This document shows positions 34,150 to 44,842 of a stretch of DNA of 64,000 nt, piece by piece (within the stretch, counting starts at the first letter, position 1; the number at the start of each line of letters is the position of its first letter). A program made the position numbers and the translations under genes. This DNA is from Ricordea florida (lineage: Eukaryota > Cnidaria > Anthozoa > Corallimorpharia > Ricordeidae), in the NCBI GenBank assembly GCA_949710005.1, contig OX453285.1, positions 8,793,733-8,857,732 of the forward strand. Reading direction: 5' to 3'. The notes under the pieces were generated by a model. It was not told the DNA's origin, searched no databases, and was given only the letters and a program-made list of their open reading frames with translations.

Positions 34150-35610
34150 GTGAGTAACAGCCAGGAGAGCCTATCAAGCATCATTGACGTGAATGCCTAC
34201 AGCAGCTATGAGAAGTTATTTAGAGTGATGGCCTATATGTACCGATTTGTGAGGAACCTCAAATGCAAGGTTGAGAGAGCGAGGGACCTGGTGGTTGGAA
34301 GTTTGACAGCAATGGAGGTAGAGAGAGCAGAGAATGCCTGGGTGAAAGAAGTGCAGTCAAGCCTGTTATGATTGACGAATTTTGAGCAACATGAAAGAGA
34401 CCTTGGCCTGTATCCGGATGAACATGGAGTGATTCGTTGCCGGGGTAGAATTCCTGATACAGTTTTGCAATACCAAGCAAGACACCAAGAGATGCTGCCA
34501 AGAGATCATCATTTGACAAGTCCATTCATTGAACAGAGTCACAAGAGAGTTCATCATGGTGGAGTGAGGGAGACACTAGCAGAACTGAGAACGAAGTTTT
34601 GGCTAATCAAGAGAAGACAGGCAGTAAAGCTGACAATCAAGAAATGTGTTGTTTGCAATCGCTACGAAGGAACTCCTTATCCAGCTCCAACAACTGCTGA
34701 ACTTCCAAACTTTAGAGCACAAGAAGCCCTCTGTTTGCAAAGGTTGGGATAGACTTTGTTGGTCCACTGTACGTAAAGAAAGATGGAGCGGAAATGGAGA
34801 AGGTCTACATCGCACTGTTTTCTTGTGCAGTTACCAGAGCAATTCATCTTGACCACACAGAAGATCTAGGCACCAAAACATTTCCGAGGTGTTGGAGGAG
34901 GTTTATAGCCAGAAGAGGTGTTCCAGAATTGATTGTATCAGATAACGCGAAGACCTTTAAATCAGCCAGTAAGGAGTTGAAGGTGCTTTACAAACAGTCA
35001 GAAGTCCAAGCCTTTCTAATGGAGCATCGAACTACTTGGAGATTCAACTTGGAAAAGGCTCCATGGTAGGGAGGTTTCTACGAAAGAATGGTAAAAGGGG
35101 TAAAGAGATGTCTTCGAAAGACTATTGGAAATGCAAGGCTGTCATACAATGAACTTCTAACTGTAATAACGGAAGTTGAAAGCACCCTGAACATGAGGCC
35201 CTTGACTTATGTTTATGAAGAAGGTGATCCAGAAGAAGCATTGACTCCAGCACATTTGATGTTTGGGAGGCGACTAACAGCACTACCCCCCTACCCTTTA
35301 GTACAAAAAGGGGATCATTCTCCTGAAGGTTTGAACAAGCGAATGTGGTACCTGAATCGTAAGCTGGAACACTTCTGGAAGAGATGGAAAAAAGAGTACC
35401 TTGCAGAGTTGAGGGAGCACCACAAGAGAAACGTGCGAAAGGATGGTACAGTTGTCAAATTGCAGGATGTGGTGACAGTAGCAGAAGAAGAAGTAACCCG
35501 TGGAAAGTGGAGACTAGAGAAGGTGGAGGAGTTGTTGCCCAGTAAAGACGGTGTAGTCAGAGGTGCCAAAGTGAAGATACTGACCAGAAGGGAAGACCAC
35601 TGTACTTGAA
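34150..35610 (+). pseudogene. BEL/Pao integrase region of pol
   Basis: This is the 3' part of a BEL/Pao LTR retrotransposon polyprotein. The region between RNase H and integrase comes first (34150-34368), then an in-frame TGA (34369). The H2C2 zinc finger region follows (HKRVHHGGVRETLAELRTKF with KKCVVCNRY). The integrase core has GIDFVGPL (first Asp), VSDNAKTFKSA (second Asp) and GGFYERMVKG (catalytic Glu). The C-terminal region after NMRPLTYVYEEGDPEEALTP matches the BEL-specific DUF5641 module. A frameshift near 34725 and an in-frame TAG at 35067-35069, where a second Trp is expected in PWWGGFYER, add to the damage. Gag, protease and RT are missing upstream. Confidence 0.9.
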
Positions 35611-35736
35611 CAGGCCAATACAGAAACTGTACCCCCTTGAAGTTACGGGACCCCTTCAGGCAGTGCCTGAGCCACAGGAACAAGTTCCCGTTAGAAGAGT
35701 TCCAAGGAGAGCTGCTAGCTGATCAAGGGGGCAGGA

Positions 35737-35913
35737 TGTAGGAACTTCAAAGACTTGCCGCAGCACGTGAACTGCTCGTGCATGACGTAATTTTAACACA
35801 TGTAGTAAAATTCTGCGGTCAAGTGTGTTTTTTGAAGATTGTAAAATGGAGCCGATTAAAGTGAACAGTTGCGTTCTAAAAGATTGGTTTTGAGTCGTTA
35901 TACAGTCCTAACA
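35737..35913 (+). repeat. 3' LTR of the BEL/Pao element
   Basis: A purine-rich tract (CAAGGGGGCAGGA) is followed by TGTAGGAACTTCAAAG..., and the presumed end is ...ACAGTCCTAACA at 35913, giving TG...CA ends with imperfect short inverted repeats (TGTAGGA/TCCTAACA). The length is about 177 bp. No matching 5' LTR was seen in the window. Confidence 0.65.
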
Positions 35914-35987
35914 GCGAAGAAGAAATCCATGCAGTTGAGGACACATTTCCAGGTAACAGTAACCAGTGCTGAAAAATATTTATAATT

Positions 35988-36017
35988 TATTATTATTACT
36001 ATTATTATTATTATTAT
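35988..36017. repeat. (ATT)n microsatellite
   Basis: About ten ATT units with one ACT interruption. Confidence 0.95.
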
Positions 36018-36744
36018 CTTATGGCGCTTACGCTGTAGTAGATGTTATGCCGCATTTAAACTAGAGAAGCGATCCATAGCCAATAGCCAAGGGTCCTTTG
36101 AATCATCCTTTCTTGTTTAGTATTCAAAAAAACTTATTATTCTCATTATTACTAATAAATTTATTACTGATAGCATTAGTAGTATAAAGCAAAAAGAAAA
36201 CTTCTTAAAAACTATAGCCAACCATAAAAAATTAATTTATAATGTAAAATTAACCTCAAGGCTTTAAGAAAAGAGTGAGGTGGCTAATGTCTTCACATGA
36301 TTTCCCTAGAAAATGAAAATTACTGTTTCTAACATCTTTTATGCCACTTTGACCCTACTTGACTTTAAGACCCTGGTATTTGGCCTTAAACGTAACCAAA
36401 TACAAAATAGAGAAATTGCATTTTGAAAAAAATATCAATTAAACTTTATAATAACATTCTTACATTTTTTTAGGGGGGGGGAGTGGATACCTCTGTGATT
36501 TCCACCCGCAGCAGGCCTGGGAGAGGTGGGTGGTGAAAAAGGACAATGGTGTCTCTTCACAAAAGGATGAAGTCCTGTGCCGGCTATGATGAATTGCAAA
36601 GGCAAGAACTGAAGAACAGTATCAAAATGCAGTTTGCAACTACAGAGTTCAGACATTTGGAAAGACAACCCAAAACTGCGTCAGTGGTTTGGACATAAAT
36701 GCCTTAAGGCAAATAAGGTAACAGTGTCAATGTAAAAAATTGTA
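36018..36744. other. Stretch without recognised gene
   Basis: AT-rich sequence. A possible exon ends at about 36717 before GTAACA (frame reading YRVQTFGKTTQNCVSGLD), but it has no known domain. A G9 run is at 36474-36482. Confidence 0.4.
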
Positions 36745-36747
36745 AAT

Positions 36748-36890
36748 TCAAAGCTCAGTTGGTACAGCCTTGCCCCAGTAACATGAAGGTCATGCATTCA
36801 AATCCTATGGAAGCCTAATTCTTCTTCACGCTAATCTTGCAATTGCTTAAGTTGCTTTGTAATTGCAATGATCATATCTTTCATTCATTC
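36748..36890 (+). mobile_element. tRNA-derived SINE, 5' part
   Basis: AAAGCTCAGTTGGTACAGCC (A box) and CATTCAAATCC (degenerate B box) are followed by a GAAGCCTAATTCTTCTTCAC body and TGCAATGATCATATCTTTCA, typical of a tRNA-headed SINE. A piece resembling the rest of the same SINE (CCACAGTTCAACATATGAAT) appears at 37269-37288, so the copy may have been split by about 370 bases of insertion. Confidence 0.6.
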
Positions 36891-37309
36891 TGTGGCTAAC
36901 ATTTTGCATCTTCATGTGGGCCGCATGCCACGCATAGTTGTCGGCACTTTTTTTTCATATTTTGTTCACATTCCCACCTTGATTGTTCAGGTGAACAGTC
37001 TGGATTTAGAATTTAAGAAACATATCTATTTGTATGGCTGGCTCGGCATTTGAAAAATCCCCCCAAATAGTCGGTAAGTTCTTTGTATACTTGTAATTTA
37101 GTCTCAGTTGCATATTGTCACAAGTATTAATTTTTTCTCCCAGAAAACCTACCTACTTGACATGGAGCACTGTTGTGTTATTTGATCATACTTCCCTGAG
37201 TAACCGAGTTCTCAACGTTCGATTTCTCACCCAACGCAGTATTTTGGCTACGTAGCACATTCATTAATCCACAGTTCAACATATGAATCATTTCATGGAT
37301 ACATATTCT

Positions 37310-38362
37310 TCAGTACATACTGTATTCTGTATTTTTTACCATTCCTTTACTGTCAAAGTGAACACTAACAATGGACTTGAACGACAAAAGAAGCTTTTCA
37401 AGTACAGCTACTTGAAGAGCCACAATAACAACAGCCTGAATCTGATACTCACAGTTTTAACTGAGGTGTTCCTGCCTGACAATTACAACAAGCAAAATTG
37501 ACTAAGGAAGTTTGAAAACCTGAATATCCGTATACCTATACTCATATCACTTTAGTCCTCTTCAACAGTTTAAAAAGGTGTAAAAGGTCTGTGGGATGCT
37601 TTATTTTTCCTTTTAGGTACATAGAGAAGACCATGCGCTTCTGTTCATACTGACATCCGATCTCACCCAATAGAAGTGTAAAGCGCCTTTGAACATATTC
37701 ATATGAAAAAGTGCGCTATATAAATTCATGATCATTATCATTATCATTATCATTATCATTCACTGTACTGCAGATATAATAGAGGTGTCCCATCATTATT
37801 TGTGGACAGGCCCAGGCACCTGGCCACCCACTGCATGGAACGGTGCACAGAACATTGCAGCCAGTGACATAACTGCTACAAATCCCCTCACAGGCGAGTC
37901 AACTGAAGCAGAACAAGATATATAGCATCACCTTTGGAGGCCAAACTAACAGGCCCAAATGCGAACGCTCAGACTGGCTTCAAAGCTACCTTCCATGCAA
38001 GCATATTTTGGCCATCTTCTGCCATGTGCCTGGTTGGGATTGGAATCATCTTTCAAGCAAGTACCGTGTGTCACCAATGTTGCTTCTTGATGACGAGGTT
38101 ATGCAGAAAGTGAAACCAGATCACCAACCAGATGCATACCAAACCATCACAGACCAAGAAATGCCATTAGACAAAACACAAGTATTTGTAAATGATGATA
38201 TTCTTCCCCTCTCCGAGACAGGAAAGACACCAAGAAGTCAGGCCAGCAAATGCAGGGAGGTTCTCCAGCATCTCAAAAATGTTACATTTCTTGAACATGA
38301 GGAGGGACCCCTTCTTTACTTAGCACAATTTCTTCAGCTATTCATGATCTGCAGCAGTTTGT
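37310..38362 (+). pseudogene. MULE-like transposase C-terminal region with SWIM zinc finger
   Basis: Exon-like block 37352-37500 reads VNTNNGLERQKKLFKYSYLK followed by SLNLILTVLTEVFLPDNYNKQ. This TNNxxE...SLxxxLxxLxxxFLP pattern precedes the SWIM finger in many Mutator-like transposases. After an intron-like gap (which contains a retroposon tail), 37770-38362 encodes, across a stop at 37923 and a frame change near it, PKCERSDWLQSYLPCKHILA. This is a SWIM finger (C-x-C-type, then CKH). The downstream part (YQTITDQEMPLDKTQVFVND) is unidentified. SWIM fingers bind DNA or proteins and mark MULE and FAR1-type proteins. The catalytic DDE core is missing here, so the element is incomplete. Confidence 0.6.
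37672..37760 (+). repeat. Retroposon 3' tail with (ATTATC)n
   Basis: TGTAAAGCGCCTTTGAACAT and AAGTGCGCTATATAAATTCA, followed by about five ATTATC units, resemble the conserved 3' tail of L2/CR1-type LINEs and their SINEs. It lies in an intron-like gap of the SWIM-bearing remnant. Confidence 0.65.
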
Positions 38363-39009
38363 AGTGACTGAAGATGGTCTTGCCCTTGAAAATCAAAGAT
38401 CTTACAAGCAAGAGCTACCACCATCAACATTGTCATCTTCATCAACTGAAAAGAAAGCAAATCCCCTCCCGTGCTGGAACGAAAGGAGGAACAAATACAC
38501 TGATAGAGTTGGTGACCTGGCTGGTATTATGAGGAAAACCTACAATGTAAGCCATGTACCTCAATCTGTCGTTCCAGCATCAGAACAAATCCCTTACAGG
38601 CATGCTGGACTAGAAGTTGATCCATCAAAACAGCTAAATCAAAACCTTTTCACCTCACCTCATCTCAGAAAAATTGACACAAAAAAATTGAAATGCTCTG
38701 TCCCTGAACCTGACCTTCCATCATTGGTACAAATCTTTCATTTCTATCTATTTTGAATGTTTGCCACATAGAATAAAATGCGCAGATAAAGAACAATAAT
38801 TACTACAGCTACAAAAATACAAAAATGAGATAAGTACAAAAAAAAGATCAATAATGAAAGTAAGAAAATCTTAATATTAATTTTAGTTAGAAGTAAAGTG
38901 GCTAGGAAGCCCAATAGAAGCTATATAGCTTGTAATAAAAAGGCTCCTCATATTTAGTTATTATATAATGTAATCAGCCATGTCATGTCACGTCAAATGA
39001 AATGGTTGG

Positions 39010-39460
39010 CTAACAGATTCAGAAGTCCATGCTGCCCAACAGCTACTGAAGGCACAGTTTCCTTACATTGATGGCCTTCACGACCTGGCTGTTATTAGAG
39101 GTGATCTTGTAACACCAGGTCACTAGCACTAGGAACCAGTGGGTTTGCCTGAGCACTATAGGGTGTGGTAATGGTTTGGTCAAAGTCTATGACAGCTTGG
39201 GGACCAGTCCTTCAGCAAGAGCCATTAAGAACTCCTGTCAAATGCCATTTCACGGAGGCAAGATGTAACAGTTGCAAACCAGAAAGTTACAAAACAAAAA
39301 GAAGGAGGTGACTGGCTTATTTGCAATAGTATTTGCTACTTCACTCTGCTTTGGAGATAAACCTGAGGAAATGACATATACTCAGCCTGTTTTCAGAAGT
39401 CACCACATTGCATGTTTAGAAGCCCTTGAGATACCATTTCCAACGACAAAGGTTGACAGT
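39010..39460 (+). pseudogene. Ulp1-like (C48-type) cysteine protease remnant
   Basis: Frames read AAQQLLKAQFPYIDGLHD, then NQWVCLSTIGCGNGLVKVYD and TGLFAIVFATSLCFGDKPEE, followed by HHIACLEALEIPFP. This is the order of Ulp1/SENP-like proteases carried by some transposons: a W preceded by the catalytic His, a Y-D-S with the Asp, and D-C-G-L-F-A with the nucleophilic Cys. Here the His position reads Gln, the Cys-Gly site appears to have lost two bases (GAGGTGACTGGCTTA), and stops separate the blocks. The family assignment is from the pattern, and activity is lost. Confidence 0.55.
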
Positions 39461-39479
39461 GCCAGTACATCAATCTGTA

Positions 39480-39630
39480 TCAAAATCTGTGGTTCCAGTC
39501 TACTGCACATGCAGGATGCCAACTGGTGGTGAAACATATGTGATATGTCATGAATACTGTGAATGGTACCACCCAGAATGTGTAAACATACCAGTATGGG
39601 CTGTTGAATCGACAAGACCATGGAAATGAC
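39480..39630 (+). pseudogene. PHD-finger remnant
   Basis: VYCTCRMPTGGETYVICHEY continues CEWYHPECVNIPVWA. The C-x-C...C-x3-C-x-x-W-Y-H-x-x-C spacing is that of a PHD finger. It directly follows the Ulp1-like segment after an FPTTKV end and frame change, as in some cnidarian transposon proteins with a protease-PHD tail. The last Cys pair is not seen. Confidence 0.6.
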
Positions 39631-40059
39631 CATCTGCAATTCACATACATTTTGTTCACATCCAATTTGACTGCTCTACAAATTATATCTTTTTAGATGT
39701 AATACAGTGACTTACTGTGTCAAAGGGTAAGTTAAAGTCTGCAGCAATCATAAATCGGCAAACTGAAGACCCATTATCCCAAGTTTCTGTAGTATGATGT
39801 AATTGGGATTATTTCCACTCCCCCATGGATGGGATACTAGTATATCGCAGGTTATCAACGATTCTCGGTTTTGATAAACTGAAGCAACATAAGTGTCTAC
39901 CAATGTTGTCTTCTTTAACAGATGTTGCTAAAATTCTGTAGCAACAGTGCTAGCATTTTCTGAAACCATCATAAACAAAACTCAGTTACTTTGCCAATCG
40001 ACAGTCATCAGCATTCCACTCCGCCCTCGTGATCAAGTTACATTCCCAGGCATCTGTCG

Positions 40060-40820
40060 TCCAAGAGCAGTTTGAGATATGGAAACAAGTTACAACTGGT
40101 TTGTTTGTGGACTCATTTTCCAAGCCATGTTTGCAAATGTAGTCAGGATGGTTGTGCAAGTTTGCATCTTTATAACAACTTTAATTGTGGTGTAGAACCG
40201 TTTCACATCTTGCTAACTGGTAAAGCCAGAGTTGGAGCCATACCTATGTACAATATTAGTCAGGATCCTTGGGTGGAAATTTGGAACAGGATCCTTGGGT
40301 GGAAATTTGGAACGGGATCCCTGGGCTGGAATCAAAACACTTTTGGTGGAACTTTGCTGCTTTGATTCAGGAACTCGCAAAAATTAATTCACTTTCCAAA
40401 GAATCTGTTGTAAAGCTTTACAGCCCAGCATTCACTGCATTGAAACTGAGAGATGCAGTTTCCATTTACTGAAGGATGGAGATCAGCAGAGAATAACTGA
40501 ACTCTTTAAAGGTCGCATGCCAACATTTTTTAATGCTTGCCTTTTGTTGCTCAATGGTGTCACTCCAACTACATGGACAATTGGAGTTGCAATCCCCTAC
40601 CACACAGGAAATATTGGTGGGGAAGCTTTGCTATGGATTGGGTCTAAATTCCATGCAGGGCAGGGAGGCAAAGCACATCAAATTAGCTTTGTATGTACAG
40701 AATACTTGCAATGTGAGAAATGCGCTTCTGCAAAAGGAAAATACAGTTAAGGTTAGAGCATGGTTATTAGTGTATGTGTTACAGCTTAAATTTGATTTCA
40801 GGTTTAATTTGATAACCTAG
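40060..40820 (+). pseudogene. Decayed repeat-associated ORF of unknown family
   Basis: Overlapping frames give HFWWNFAALIQELAKINSLS, VVKLYSPAFTALKLRDAVSI, FFNACLLLLNGVTPTTWTIG and LNSMQGREAKHIKLALYVQN. The segments follow one another with several frame changes, as expected for one old protein-coding gene. The last segment, and the TWTIGVAIPYHT segment before it, look conserved, but I cannot name the family. Confidence 0.35.
40263..40340. repeat. 26-bp tandem repeat, three copies
   Basis: GGATCCTTGGGTGGAAATTT begins at 40263 and 40289, and a diverged copy (GGATCCCTGGGCTGGAA) begins at 40315. It causes the WVEIWNRILGWKFGTGSLGW reading within the decayed ORF. Confidence 0.9.
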
Positions 40821-40829
40821 ATTGGTTTG

Positions 40830-41700
40830 TAATATATTATATCTATATTTATGGGAATGAATACCAGACACAATGAAATAACAAAGCAACCTAGGATAAA
40901 TTATTTCAACCTGAGACATATACAAATAATATTTATGTATTTGTATTTTATTTTTTTAATTATATTTAAAGCTATTGTAGTTTTATACCTAGGTCATGCG
41001 TCTAATGCAAACCAACTCTTTTTTTCTAATGTTGAATAGGTGTTAGCATGATTAAATAAGGTTGAACTATCTATCCATTCTATTCGACTTTTCTGGGGAC
41101 TTTGGTGTATGTTTAGATCCAGAATGCTCAGAATGCTGGTGAAATTTCCATAAAGGAATCTGTTATAAATTTCATGTCTAAGTGTGGACTTAAAAACCTC
41201 TTAAAGATTAGCAGAAAGTTTTAAACTTGCAGTTGAACCTCCCTTTGTAACCACCTTTTGTAAAGCGAGTACTTGTCTTGTCTGTGATGCGAAATTTACT
41301 TCTTTCAGTCAAATCACTATATCCAAAGTCTCTCCTTAGAGACAACGTCTCCCAGCCAGGTGACCATTTTTCTAGCATTTAAGTGGTTGCTTACAGGAGG
41401 TTCCTCTTGTAACTCACGACTCCTCCAAATTTGATAATGATCTCTCACATTTAAATTGGACATCTACAGTTTCAGAGAGTAGTAATGATGTCAACAAATT
41501 CGTCTATACGTTTTATAAGAAATTAAACAGGAATATAGATAAACTCGCGTCCATCTAAACAATTTGACACACCCTAGATAACAAGAGGCCTTAGGATTTC
41601 AATTAAGAAAAGAAAGCAACTATTTTTACTCCGGTAATAAACTCAAGTACAAAATTTAAAGGAATAAAATCTCAACTTTATCTAGATTAAGTAAGAAGCT
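40830..41700. other. Non-coding stretch with a probable old MITE
   Basis: At about 41228-41412, CAGTTGAACCTCC and GGAGGTTCCTCTTG face each other with further complementarity inside (TTGTAACCACC versus GGTTGCTTACA). This suggests a diverged MITE with pogo-like CAGTxGAACCTC ends. The rest is AT-rich and featureless. Confidence 0.45.
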
Positions 41701-41989
41701 ATACTAGCATTTGAGTAGCATGGAGAGTAGACGTTCTTTACACGGCTCTCAAGTTGTACTATTATTTTTGGCTTTTTTGTCAATAATTTCTGATAATTAC
41801 AAGCAATATGGAGAATATTATTCATCGATGGGAAAAGACCGTACTAATCATCTTTTTGAAGACTACAGGTCAGTTTCTACGGAATTTTATTCATGGAAAT
41901 ATGTCCGCCATGTTATCACGGTTGCACGAGGGAAAGGATATTTTGCTACAAGAACAAGATATCACTCAAATTCAACTTCAAGCTTCAAT

Positions 41990-42240
41990 CAATTGCGACT
42001 ATTGGTATTAACCTGCTCTGATTGTAATAATCGGTTTCATATGAAATGTGGAGGAATACGTCAAAGGAATTTAAAACCATGCAATCGAAAAACTGGCTTT
42101 GTACGACCTGTCTTCTATCTATGCTGCCGTTTACTGATGCTAGCAATCAAGATTATTCATTTGAAAGCGACCAAAACTCTGTAGTTGAAGGTGAATATGC
42201 AAATAATCCAATCCAATCTTTTGTTGATTCACCTAAATAT
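41990..42240 (+). pseudogene. PHD-like zinc finger of LINE ORF1, frameshifted
   Basis: LTCSDCNNRFHMKCGGI is followed, after a frame change near 42050, by KEFKTMQSKNWLCTTCLLSM. Together they give the Cys pair, His-x-x-Cys and terminal Cys pair of a PHD-like finger. PHD-type ORF1 domains occur in CR1/L2-type LINEs, so this belongs with the following ORF2. Confidence 0.6.
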
Positions 42241-44842
42241 TAATAGTATCCAAAATAAATTTGACGACCTGAAGATACTAAATAGTGAGCTAAGATCTCA
42301 GATTATTGTTCTGTCAGAGACGAAAATTGACTCTACGTTTAAAAATGAACAATTTCAACTACAAGGATACAACATGTACAGAAGGGACAGAAAGAAAGGC
42401 GGTGGAGGCCTAATGGCATTTATCTCACATAATATCATATCCACTAAATTAATATCACCGATCTTAAAATTAATTGAGGTCCTAGCACTGGAAATTAAAG
42501 TTAACAACAAAACTTTTCTTCTAATTGCTGCTTATAGACCTCCGAAAGTAATTGGCAATGACTATTACCTTAAATTGGAAAACGAACTTAGTTCATTGTT
42601 TATGTGGGCTGAGCAACAAAGAAAATCTGTAATACTCATGGGAGACCTGAACCTCAATAGACTTGACACTAACAAAAGAGAAGGAAAAATTCTTCTGGAC
42701 ATTGAAGAAAGCTTCGACTTGAAATGCCTAATCACTAAGCCAACAAGAATAACAAATGTATCATCCACCCTTATTGATGTCCTGCTTACAAATACACCGG
42801 AATTATTCAAAACATCTGGAACATATAATCCTGAAATCAGTGATCACTGCTTAATATATGGAATACTAAATGAGAAGACTGCTAAATATAAACCTAAGAC
42901 TATATCAACAAGGAGCTTAAAGAATATAGATGTAGAGGGTCTTATCGAAGGCATTTCTGCAGCTCCATGGCATGTAGGAGACATATTTGTCGATATTGAA
43001 GACAAAATTGACTACTGGAATAAGCTTGCTGAATACAATATTGACTTGCATGCACCAGTTAAGAGAAAACGAGTAAGAGAGGTCGATGTCCCTTATATGA
43101 CCGTGGAATGGAAAAATGCAATTCGAAACAAAAGAAAGTATGCCCAATTGTATGCTAAAAATAAAACACTTGAAAACTTTGAATTAAAAAAGAAATTCAG
43201 AAATATTGCAAGTAAAATACGAAGGAAGGCGATAAAGGAATACTGGTGTAAAAAAACTCAAAACCTGAAAGAAAAACCAAGAGACTTTTTTAACACCTTC
43301 CGACCTTTCCTTGGTAGTAAGACTAAAGATAATAACACTATCAACCTAGCAACAGACCATGGTGATATTGATTATGATGCAAGCATTATTGTAAACAGAC
43401 TCGCTAATTACTTCAATAATGTTGCATTGGAAATCGGCGGAAAAAATGTAATTGATCTTCAAGAAAAAGACCATAAAGAGCATACTAGTATTCATTCCAT
43501 TAAAAAAGAGCACCAGGATGATGAGCTGGACTTCAAATTCCAGTCTATTAATGTGAAAGACACGCTGGATGTCCTATTGAAAATAAAACCTAAAAACGCA
43601 CCTGGCTGGAACACTCAAATTCCTCTTTCTCTTCTCAAAAATATAGCACCTGCACTCTCTGCATCACTAACAAACATTTTTAACGAATGCATTGAAAGTG
43701 GTAAATGGCCATTAAACTGGAAAAAGGGAGAATGGACACCTGCCTTTAAAAAGGGAAACAAGCAAGATATAAAGAACTATCGACCCATCACAGTACTCCC
43801 ACTCCTTGGTAAAGTGTTTGAACAACTTGTTAGCAGACAAATTACAACTTACTACGATCACATTATGCATCCAAGAATAACGGCCTACAGAAAGCGGCAC
43901 AGCACAGAGACTACTCTAATAAGTCTGGTTGAGGATTGGCGTAAAGCTCTCGATGAAAAGGAGAAAGTATTAGTCCTGTCCATGGATATGAGCAAAGCAT
44001 TTGATTCATTGGTACCCTCACTTACTTTATCCAAACTATCAGCATATGGATTTGATAACGATGCAATGCAGCTCATGCGATCATATTTTACTGACCGATT
44101 TAATAGAGTTAAACTTGACTCTACTACTAGCGACTGGAAAGAAATGAAAAGGGGATGCCCACAAGGCTCCTCATTTGGACCAATGTTATGGAACTTATAT
44201 CAGAACGATTTGGCATATCAAATAAAGAATACAAACCTAACTATGTTTGCAGAAGACCACCAAATGTATAGAGTAGGGACTGATATACAGAACATTATAC
44301 ACAGCTTGGAAAAAGAATCTAGTTCAGCCCTAAAGTGGTACAAGGAAAACTATCTGGTGGTAAATCCGGATAAGTTTCAATTTATGAAAATCGGATCTAG
44401 TCAGGATAAGGAACAATCAACTCTAAATATACAGAATAACTTGATTGAAGAATCAAAACAGATAAAACTATTGGGAGTTACTATTGACGAACACTTGTGC
44501 TTTTCCATCCACATTAGCGAACTTTGTAGTAAAGCTAGCAAAAGAGTAGGGGTCCTATGTAGGCTAACAAATTTATTACCAATTAACGCTAAATTAATAC
44601 TGTATAAATCATCAATTCTACCCTATCTGACATATTGCCATACTATCTGGCATCACTGTAGAGCATCATATACGAGAAAAGTAGAAAGAATACAGGAACG
44701 TGCTCTTAGAGCTATTTATAATAATCATTCAGAACAGTATGAGCAATTACTTAAGAAAGCCAAACTACCTAGCTTATACAACCGGAGATTACAGGACATA
44801 GCTATTCTAATGTATAAAGTAAAACACGGTCTAGCACCTTAG
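42185..44842 (+). CDS. LINE ORF2: APE endonuclease and reverse transcriptase (885 aa)
   Basis: This long uninterrupted frame encodes a non-LTR retrotransposon replicase. Residues 1-230 are the APE endonuclease (LIHLNINSIQNKFDDLK, LSETKID, AAYRPP, GDLNLN, SDHCLIYG). Residues 460-760 are the reverse transcriptase (KPKNAPGWNTQIP, KNYRPITVLPLLGK, MDMSKAFDSL with the first Asp, GCPQGSSFGPMLWNLY). The motif expected to read FADD reads FAED (Glu at residue 690), a change of a metal-binding Asp that should impair catalysis. The C-terminal region ends at VKHGLAP and a TAG. The rest of the usual C-terminus continues in another frame at 44841-45050 (RNRDYELPRFNSVRYGKHSL), so a short deletion or frame shift cut the protein. 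Its intact length suggests a fairly young copy. The 3' UTR runs to AATAAAGTTCATTATTATTA at about 45264. Confidence 0.85.
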   Translation: MKVNMQIIQSNLLLIHLNINSIQNKFDDLKILNSELRSQIIVLSETKIDSTFKNEQFQLQGYNMYRRDRKKGGGGLMAFISHNIISTKLISPILKLIEVLALEIKVNNKTFLLIAAYRPPKVIGNDYYLKLENELSSLFMWAEQQRKSVILMGDLNLNRLDTNKREGKILLDIEESFDLKCLITKPTRITNVSSTLIDVLLTNTPELFKTSGTYNPEISDHCLIYGILNEKTAKYKPKTISTRSLKNIDVEGLIEGISAAPWHVGDIFVDIEDKIDYWNKLAEYNIDLHAPVKRKRVREVDVPYMTVEWKNAIRNKRKYAQLYAKNKTLENFELKKKFRNIASKIRRKAIKEYWCKKTQNLKEKPRDFFNTFRPFLGSKTKDNNTINLATDHGDIDYDASIIVNRLANYFNNVALEIGGKNVIDLQEKDHKEHTSIHSIKKEHQDDELDFKFQSINVKDTLDVLLKIKPKNAPGWNTQIPLSLLKNIAPALSASLTNIFNECIESGKWPLNWKKGEWTPAFKKGNKQDIKNYRPITVLPLLGKVFEQLVSRQITTYYDHIMHPRITAYRKRHSTETTLISLVEDWRKALDEKEKVLVLSMDMSKAFDSLVPSLTLSKLSAYGFDNDAMQLMRSYFTDRFNRVKLDSTTSDWKEMKRGCPQGSSFGPMLWNLYQNDLAYQIKNTNLTMFAEDHQMYRVGTDIQNIIHSLEKESSSALKWYKENYLVVNPDKFQFMKIGSSQDKEQSTLNIQNNLIEESKQIKLLGVTIDEHLCFSIHISELCSKASKRVGVLCRLTNLLPINAKLILYKSSILPYLTYCHTIWHHCRASYTRKVERIQERALRAIYNNHSEQYEQLLKKAKLPSLYNRRLQDIAILMYKVKHGLAP

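Noticed and set aside
42565-44076. Minus-strand ORFs over the LINE
   Set aside because: They are antisense shadows of the long plus-strand ORF2.
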